10,746 nucleotides of DNA from Actinomycetota bacterium (lineage in GTDB: Bacteria > Actinomycetota > Actinomycetes > Streptosporangiales > Streptosporangiaceae). The position numbers and the translations under genes are program-made. This document shows positions 6,532-10,746 of the stretch, one piece after another; position 1 is the first letter of the stretch, and each line of letters starts with the position of its first letter. Location of the stretch: positions 1 to 10,746 of the forward strand of contig PLIQ01000253.1 in NCBI GenBank assembly GCA_003140115.1. The letters are read 5' to 3'. The notes beneath the pieces were generated by a model. That model was not told where the DNA came from. It was given only the letters and a program-made list of their open reading frames with translations, and did no database searches.

Positions 6532-8445
6532 ATGAGTGACTCCCAGCTCGCAGTGGCGCTGCGGTCCAGATCACCGGACGCGCTCACGGAACTGCTTGAC
6601 GCTTACGGCGACCGGCTCTTCAGTTACTGCTGGTGCATGCTCCGCAATCGCGAGAACGCGCAGGTCGCGGTGCGTGATGCGCTGGTGGTCGCGACCGCGC
6701 AAATCGGGCACCTGGTTTTCGACGAATGGCTCGGCCTGTGGCTCTACTCGCTGGCCCGCGGGGAATGTCTCCGGCGTGAGGCGGCTCCGGCCGCAGATGC
6801 CGACGAACCGGTTGCCCTCCCGGGCACCGATGACGCCGATTCGCGGCTGATGGCGTGGAAAGCGGTCACGAGCATGCCCGCCGACGAGGTTGAGGCCCTC
6901 GAACTGGCCACCCGGCACGAGGTGGACCTGCGCCTCGTGCTCGGCCTGCCCGAGGCCGAGGTCCAGGCGCTCCTGGACCGGGCGCGCCGGGATCTGCAGC
7001 GGGCCCTGGGCGCCGAGATATTGATCAAGCTGAACCCGGCCTGCCCGGATCGCTCCGCGCTGATGAGCGGCTGGACGGACCCCACCACCTCCGCCCAGCG
7101 CGACCGCCTGCTCGAGCACGCCGCCGGCTGCCCGGCCTGCGGCCTGGACCTGCCCCGCAGCGTGTCGCCGTCTAGGGTCTTCGCTCTGCTGCCCGCGCCG
7201 GTCCTCTCGTCCGCGGCCCGGCTGGAGGTACTCGGGTTCTTCGGCGACTCTGGTATGGCGGCCTACCGCGAGTTCACCGTCAGCCGCGCGGCCGAGCTCA
7301 GCGGATCCTGCTTCCTCAGCATCCCCGAGCCCGCCGAACCCGCCCCCGACCCGGAATCCACCGGATCCAGCTCCCTCAGCACCACGGAGCCCGCCGAACC
7401 CGCGCCCGACCCGGCCCAGCCGGCGCTCGCCGTCGAGCCGGAGCCCGAGCCCAGCCAGCCGGCGCTCGCCGCCGACCCGGATCCTGAGCCAGCCCAGCCA
7501 GCGTCCGCCGTCGAGCCGGAGCCAGAGCCGGCCCAGCCGCCGCTCGCCGTCGAGCCGGAGCCCGAGCCGGCCCAGCCAGCGCTCCCCGTCGAACCCGAGC
7601 CGGCCCAGCCAGCGCCCGCCGGAGAAGTCCCGCCCCGTCCCCCCGTCGGCCCGCGTCCCGGTCGCCGTCGGCCTCGCGCGTCCCGGATCGGTGTCGCGGC
7701 CCTGGCCGCGGTGGCGGTTACCGCTGTGCTCGTCCTCGTCGACTCCTCAGTGACCCCCTCGGTGACCCCCTCTGCGACCACGGCCAGCGCGCCGTCCGCG
7801 GCGACCGAGGGGCTGGCCTCCGCGACCGGTCAGCCCGGCGACAGGGCGGGCGCCGCCCTGCCGGTCAAGGTCGACCGGTCATCACGCCCGCGGACCGGAC
7901 CCTTCCAGCCGTCTGTCGCCACCAAGACCGAGTTGCTGCCAGTGGCCGCCGGGACCTTGTTCCCGTCGCTGCCCAGCCCGCCGGCGGGCCCGCGGACGCC
8001 GGCCTCGAGCGGCACGCCCAGCGCGAACGGGAGCCTGGGCGTGACGCCGGGCCGGCTGGATCTGGGCCCCAGCACGACCGGCCAGCTCACCCTTACCGCC
8101 ATGGGCGGCCCGGTCAGCTGGTCGGCGGACACGTCGTCGGCACTGGTGACGTTGAGCAGCCAGCGGGGCACGCTGCAAGCCGGTCAGTCCGTCACGCTGG
8201 TGGTCAGCGTGTCCCCGGGCAGCGGCGACGCGACCGTCTTCGTCGACTCGTCCCCGGTGACCGGTGCCGCCACCGCAGCCAGCCAATCCGTCGAGGTCAC
8301 CTGGACGCCCAGCCGGTCCAGCTCGCCCGCGCCGTCACCGTCACCGTCGACGTCGCCTCCAGCACGCCGTCCCCGTCCCCATCCCCGTCCGTCCCCGTCC
8401 CCGTCTCCTCCGCCGTCCCAGTCGCCGTCGCCGTCTTCCTCCTAA
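6532..8445 (+). CDS. ECF-sigma-like protein fused to anti-sigma motif, membrane helix and BACON-like domain
   Basis: A 637-residue multidomain protein. Residues 1-80 resemble sigma-70 region 2 of ECF factors (ALTELLDAYGDRLFSYCWCML, then a WLYSLARGECLRR helix end). Residues 104-160 resemble region 4, with a helix-turn-helix-like HEVDLRLVLGLPEAEVQALL. C171 lies 25 residues before H196, C200 and C203, which have the HxxxCxxC spacing of zinc-binding anti-sigma factors. Residues 258-360 are a Glu/Pro-rich linker of DNA-level tandem repeats. A basic stretch (GRRRPRASR) precedes one membrane helix (about 386-404), so the sigma-like part should be cytoplasmic. Outside lie a Ser/Thr/Pro stretch, a BACON/Ig-like beta domain (about 502-593) and a Pro/Ser tail. 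Region 2.2 lacks the usual DxED acids (it reads NAQVAVRDA), so true sigma activity is uncertain. The probable role is a membrane-tethered transcription regulator that senses an envelope signal; this is inference. Confidence 0.8.
   Translation: MSDSQLAVALRSRSPDALTELLDAYGDRLFSYCWCMLRNRENAQVAVRDALVVATAQIGHLVFDEWLGLWLYSLARGECLRREAAPAADADEPVALPGTDDADSRLMAWKAVTSMPADEVEALELATRHEVDLRLVLGLPEAEVQALLDRARRDLQRALGAEILIKLNPACPDRSALMSGWTDPTTSAQRDRLLEHAAGCPACGLDLPRSVSPSRVFALLPAPVLSSAARLEVLGFFGDSGMAAYREFTVSRAAELSGSCFLSIPEPAEPAPDPESTGSSSLSTTEPAEPAPDPAQPALAVEPEPEPSQPALAADPDPEPAQPASAVEPEPEPAQPPLAVEPEPEPAQPALPVEPEPAQPAPAGEVPPRPPVGPRPGRRRPRASRIGVAALAAVAVTAVLVLVDSSVTPSVTPSATTASAPSAATEGLASATGQPGDRAGAALPVKVDRSSRPRTGPFQPSVATKTELLPVAAGTLFPSLPSPPAGPRTPASSGTPSANGSLGVTPGRLDLGPSTTGQLTLTAMGGPVSWSADTSSALVTLSSQRGTLQAGQSVTLVVSVSPGSGDATVFVDSSPVTGAATAASQSVEVTWTPSRSSSPAPSPSPSTSPPARRPRPHPRPSPSPSPPPSQSPSPSSS
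7303..7422 (+). repeat. Two 60-bp in-frame tandem repeats
   Basis: Two adjacent 60-bp units (7303-7362 and 7363-7422), each starting GGATCC and encoding a 20-residue block ending in EPAEPAPDP plus two or three residues. They begin the acidic proline-rich linker of the fusion protein and differ mainly in the serine-rich half, so the duplication is not very recent. Confidence 0.6.
7417..7605 (+). repeat. 39-bp tandem repeats coding a Glu/Pro linker
   Basis: Four 39-bp units and one 33-bp unit, all in frame, code for variants of QPALAVEPEPEPA (residues 296-358). Typical changes are EP to DP and A to S or P. Such repeats usually give an extended, negatively charged spacer, here placed between the zinc-binding-motif region and the membrane helix. 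Confidence 0.75.
8331..8442 (+). repeat. CCGTCN microrepeat tract coding a Pro/Ser tail
   Basis: The last ~37 codons of the fusion gene are made largely of CCGTCC/CCGTCA/CCGTCG hexamers that read as Pro-Ser. Between 8362 and 8391 the same tract is read in another phase and gives an Arg/Pro/His stretch (ARRPRPHPRP) before the Pro-Ser phase returns. Tails of this kind are common in exported actinobacterial proteins. Confidence 0.65.
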
Positions 8446-8487
8446 CCGAGCCACGCGGCACGCTCCTAACCGAGCCACGCGGCACGC
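8440..8487. repeat. Perfect 24-bp tandem duplication over the stop codon
   Basis: Bases 8440-8463 are repeated exactly at 8464-8487. Each unit starts TCCTAACCGAG and ends GGCACGC. The first copy carries the TAA stop of the fusion gene (8443-8445), and the second carries a duplicate TAA in the same frame (8467-8469). The second copy ends next to the expected -35 position of the nth promoter. Confidence 0.9.
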
Positions 8488-8509
8488 AACAGCCCCCTCC
8501 CAGGCTCAC

Positions 8510-8515
8510 TAAGCT
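8510..8515 (+). promoter_or_regulatory. -10 box for a leaderless transcript (GTG 8522)
   Basis: TAAGCT (TANNNT) ends exactly 6 nt before GTG 8522, so the predicted +1 is the first base of the nth start codon. No ribosome-binding site is placed for this GTG. A weak -35 (GCAACA, 8486-8491) lies 18 bp upstream. Confidence 0.55.
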
Positions 8516-8521
8516 GGAACG

Positions 8522-9229
8522 GTGACCTCTGCGCCCCCTTCGCATACCGCCCTGGTCCGCCGGGCCCGCCGGATCGAGCGTGAGCTGGCCGTGCTGTATC
8601 CGGACGTGCATACCGAGCTGAACTTCACCACGCCGCTCGAGCTGCTCGTCGCGACGATCCTGTCCGCGCAGACCACCGACAAGCGGGTCAACCTGGTCAC
8701 GCCGACCCTGTTCGCGCGGTACCCGACCGCGGCGGAGTACGCAGCCGCCAGTCGCGACGAGATGGAGAAGATCATCCAGTCGACCGGGTTCTATCGCGCC
8801 AAGACGAACAGCCTGATCGGGCTCGGGCAGGCGCTGTGCGACCGGTTCGGCGGCGAGGTGCCGTCGCGGCTGAACGACCTGGTCACGCTGCCCGGCGTGG
8901 GGCGCAAGACGGCCAACGTGGTGCTCGGCAACGCCTTCGGCACGCCCGGCATCACCGTGGACACCCACTTCGGGCGGCTGGCCCGCCGCTTCGGCTGGAC
9001 GACCAGCACCGACCCGGTCAAGGTCGAGGCCGAGGTGGCCACGCTCATCCCGCGCAAGGGCTGGACGGACCTCTCGCAGCGGATGATCTGGCACGGTCGC
9101 CGGGTCTGCCACGCCCGCCGGCCCGCCTGCGGCGCGTGCGGGCTGGCCCGCCTGTGCCCGTCGTACGGCGAGGGCCCCACCGATCCGGTGATCGCCGCCA
9201 AGCTCGTCAAGTCCGGCCCGTTCTCGTGA
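8522..9229 (+). CDS. nth: Endonuclease III, DNA glycosylase/AP lyase
   Basis: A 235-residue base-excision repair enzyme that removes oxidised pyrimidines from DNA and cuts the strand at the resulting abasic site. The helix-hairpin-helix motif [12 protein letters not shown] (123-134) contains the catalytic lysine K129. VDTH (146-149) contains the catalytic aspartate D147. Four cysteines, C196, C203, C206 and C212, have the exact C-x6-C-x2-C-x5-C spacing of the [4Fe-4S] cluster. The substrate-binding N-terminal stretch [17 protein letters not shown] is also typical. Length and motifs are complete. The start GTG 8522 fits the leaderless promoter directly before it. The stop overlaps the GTG of the Nudix gene (GTGA), so this is the first gene of an nth - Nudix - marP operon like that of mycobacteria. 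Confidence 0.97.
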   Translation: MTSAPPSHTALVRRARRIERELAVLYPDVHTELNFTTPLELLVATILSAQTTDKRVNLVTPTLFARYPTAAEYAAASRDEMEKIIQSTGFYRAKTNSLIGLGQALCDRFGGEVPSRLNDLVTLPGVGRKTANVVLGNAFGTPGITVDTHFGRLARRFGWTTSTDPVKVEAEVATLIPRKGWTDLSQRMIWHGRRVCHARRPACGACGLARLCPSYGEGPTDPVIAAKLVKSGPFS

Positions 9230-9921
9230 GCCGTAACGACCAAGACACCGCGCAGCCGGCTCCAGGCGGGCCGCCGGTACCAGGCTGGTTGCGCGACCTC
9301 GCGGCCGCCGCCAGCAAGATGGAGATCAACCCGCTGGCCCAGCCCCCCGCCCAGGGCGGCCGCGCCTCCGCCGTCCTGGTCCTGTTCGCCGAGCAAGCCA
9401 GCCCGGCCCCCGGAGCCGGCCCGGCCGCCACCGCCGCTAACCGCTTTGACCTGCTGTTCATCCAGCGCAGCGCCGACCTCCGGCTGCACGCCGGCCAGCC
9501 GGCCTTCCCCGGCGGCGCCATCGACGCCGCCGACGACGGTCCGGTTGCCGCGGCCCTGCGCGAGGCCGCCGAGGAAGTCGGCGTCGACCCCGACGGCGTG
9601 GACGTGGTCGGCACCTTGCCCGAGCTGTTCATCCCGCGGACCGGATTCCGGGTGGTCCCGGTGCTGGCCTGGTGGCGGGAGCCGTGTGCGGTCGCGCCGG
9701 TCGACCCGGCCGAAGTCGCCGCGGTGGAGCGGGTCAGCGTCAGCGAGCTGGCCGATCCGGCCACCCGGGTGATGGTGCGCGGGCCCGGCGGCTACCTGTC
9801 GCCCGCGTTCCGGGTCAAGGGCATGCTCATCTGGGGTTTCACCGCGGTGCTCGTGGACCGGCTGCTCGCGCTGGCCGGCTGGGAACGCCCCTGGGATACC
9901 GCCAAGGTCATCGACTTGTGA
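9226..9921 (+). CDS. CoA diphosphatase-like Nudix hydrolase (NudL type)
   Basis: A 231-residue protein starting at GTG 9226, whose first bases overlap the nth stop (GTGA); the frame is open further upstream but only as a shadow of nth. It carries the UPF0035 signature of CoA pyrophosphatases, [21 protein letters not shown] (77-97), running straight into the Nudix box (97-120). In that box R112, E113, E116 and E117 keep the catalytic REAAEE pattern, and an Asp replaces the first Glu, as is usual in this subfamily. Family members split CoA and its derivatives into 3',5'-ADP and 4'-phosphopantetheine. An Ala/Pro/Gly-rich insertion (about 58-72) lies between the first strands. In Mycobacterium tuberculosis the matching gene (Rv3672c) lies between nth and marP. 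Here it directly follows nth, without the thioredoxin-like gene found there. Confidence 0.93.
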   Translation: MSRNDQDTAQPAPGGPPVPGWLRDLAAAASKMEINPLAQPPAQGGRASAVLVLFAEQASPAPGAGPAATAANRFDLLFIQRSADLRLHAGQPAFPGGAIDAADDGPVAAALREAAEEVGVDPDGVDVVGTLPELFIPRTGFRVVPVLAWWREPCAVAPVDPAEVAAVERVSVSELADPATRVMVRGPGGYLSPAFRVKGMLIWGFTAVLVDRLLALAGWERPWDTAKVIDL

Positions 9922-9970
9922 CCCTTGACGGTGGGCCTGGCAGGGCGCAAAACGCAGTACCGTTGGGGTC
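9922..9970 (+). promoter_or_regulatory. Short spacer with possible internal promoter for marP
   Basis: A 49-nt gap. It contains TTGACG (9925-9930) and TACCGT (9958-9963), the latter ending 7 nt before GTG 9971. The two boxes are 27 bp apart, too far to act as one normal -35/-10 pair. TACCGT alone could serve a near-leaderless marP transcript, but read-through from nth is just as likely. Confidence 0.3.
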
Positions 9971-10746
9971 GTGCGCGGAGATGTGCTCGACCTGATCCTG
10001 CTCGTGGTGGTCGCCGCGTTCGCCGTGTCCGGTTACCGGCAGGGTTTCATCGTCGGCATCCTGAGTTTCTTCGGGTTCGTCGGCGGCGCCCTGCTGGGCG
10101 CTGAGTTCGGTCCGAGCATCTCCCGGGCCCTGGTCGGCGGCCAGACCCAGCAGGACATCATCGCGGTCGTGCTGCTGGTCAGCTTCGCCGTGATCGGTCA
10201 GTTCATCGCCTCATCGATCGGCGCGGCCATGCGCTCGACGGTGACCTGGCACTCCGCGACCCTGCTGGACTCGGTGGGCGGCTCCCTGGTCAGCGTGGTG
10301 TCCGTGCTGCTGATCGCCTGGGTGGTCGGCTCGGTGCTGATCGAGTCCCCGTTCCCGGTGGTAGACGCCCAGGTCAACAACTCGCTGGTGCTGCAGACGC
10401 TGGACCGGTTCATGCCCTCGCCCGCCAAGACCATGTTCTCCGACTTCCGCAGGCTGCTGGCCAGCAACAACGCCTACGCCGAGGTGTTCAGCGGCATCGG
10501 CGCCGAGCGCATCTTGACCATCCCCGCGCCCGATCCCGCCGTGGTGAACGCCGGCGGCGTCCAGTCCGCCAGCAACAGCGTGGTGCGGGTCCAGGGCATC
10601 GCGCCCAGTTGCCAGCGCTCGATCGAGGGCTCTGGCTTCGTCATTTCGCCGCACCACGTGCTCACCAACGCCCACGTGGTCGCGGGGGTGACCAGCCGGC
10701 AAACCGTCACCGTCGGCAACGGCGCCAACACCCTGCAGGCCATCGT
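9971..10746 (+). CDS. marP: Membrane-anchored serine protease MarP (5' part)
   Basis: The first 258 codons of a gene cut by the window end. An N-terminal CvpA-like region has four membrane helices (about residues 5-23, 28-46, 62-83 and 100-123). A periplasmic linker leads into a chymotrypsin-like protease domain. GSGFVISPHHVLTNAHVVAG holds the catalytic histidine H235. C214 lies in SCQRSIEGSGF, where M. tuberculosis MarP (Rv3671c) has the cysteine that forms its redox-sensitive disulfide. With GTG 9971 as start, both residues fall on the same numbers as I recall for the M. tuberculosis protein, which supports this start. MarP keeps mycobacteria alive in acid and under oxidative stress by processing cell-wall hydrolases. 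The Asp and Ser of the triad and the partner cysteine lie beyond the window. Confidence 0.93.
   Translation, partial: MRGDVLDLILLVVVAAFAVSGYRQGFIVGILSFFGFVGGALLGAEFGPSISRALVGGQTQQDIIAVVLLVSFAVIGQFIASSIGAAMRSTVTWHSATLLDSVGGSLVSVVSVLLIAWVVGSVLIESPFPVVDAQVNNSLVLQTLDRFMPSPAKTMFSDFRRLLASNNAYAEVFSGIGAERILTIPAPDPAVVNAGGVQSASNSVVRVQGIAPSCQRSIEGSGFVISPHHVLTNAHVVAGVTSRQTVTVGNGANTLQAI

Noticed and set aside
7303..7605. The tandem repeats as a CRISPR array
   Set aside because: Units are contiguous with no spacers, keep one reading frame and encode a Pro/Glu linker.
8297..9112. A 271-codon minus-strand frame spanning the fusion-gene end and nth
   Set aside because: It runs through the tandem duplication and the microrepeat tract and is opposite the unmistakable nth gene; it is an artefact of composition.
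9925..9963. TTGACG and TACCGT as a normal -35/-10 pair for marP
   Set aside because: The spacing is 27 bp, about 10 bp too long; only the -10-like box near the start codon remains possible.

Overview
This window is chromosomal DNA from a high-GC actinobacterium. Support comes from the strong G/C bias at third codon positions, GTG starts, many genes without a Shine-Dalgarno sequence, and a mycobacterial-type gene order nth - NudL-like Nudix - marP at the right end. The exact order cannot be fixed from sequence alone; a filamentous actinomycete (Streptosporangiales or Streptomyces-like) is a guess.

Layout. (1) 1-3155, plus strand: the C-terminal end of one FtsX-type ABC permease, coupled by an ATGA overlap to a second, complete, 912-residue permease with two FtsX units. 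Their ATPase is not in the window. (2) 3141-5378, minus strand: a GT-C-like polytopic membrane protein (probable lipid-linked sugar glycosyltransferase) followed 3 nt later by a Nudix hydrolase. This pair converges on the permease with a 15-bp overlap of coding ends. (3) 5379-5605: a divergent control region with a repeated 11-mer. (4) 5606-6370, plus: a ComF-like phosphoribosyltransferase with a four-cysteine N-terminal motif. (5) 6371-6531: an unusually AT-rich spacer with a perfect hairpin. (6) 6532-8445, plus: a 637-residue fusion protein made of an ECF-sigma-like head, an anti-sigma-type HxxxCxxC motif, a Glu/Pro tandem-repeat linker, one membrane helix, an extracellular BACON/Ig-like domain and a Pro/Ser tail. 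(7) 8522-10746, plus: endonuclease III (nth), a NudL-type CoA diphosphatase overlapping it by 4 nt, and the first 258 residues of the membrane-anchored serine protease MarP, cut by the window edge.

How it fits together. The right-hand block looks like a stress and maintenance operon: base-excision repair, nucleotide/CoA clean-up and an acid/oxidative-stress protease. The left-hand blocks deal with the envelope: lipid or peptide extrusion and sugar transfer. The most unusual item is the gene at 6532-8445, a candidate single-chain transmembrane sigma/anti-sigma signalling protein. Three genes (5606, 6532, 8522) each have a TANNNT -10 box ending exactly 6 nt before the start codon, so all three are predicted to be transcribed as leaderless mRNAs. 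No RNA genes, insertion sequences, CRISPR arrays or phage genes were seen.
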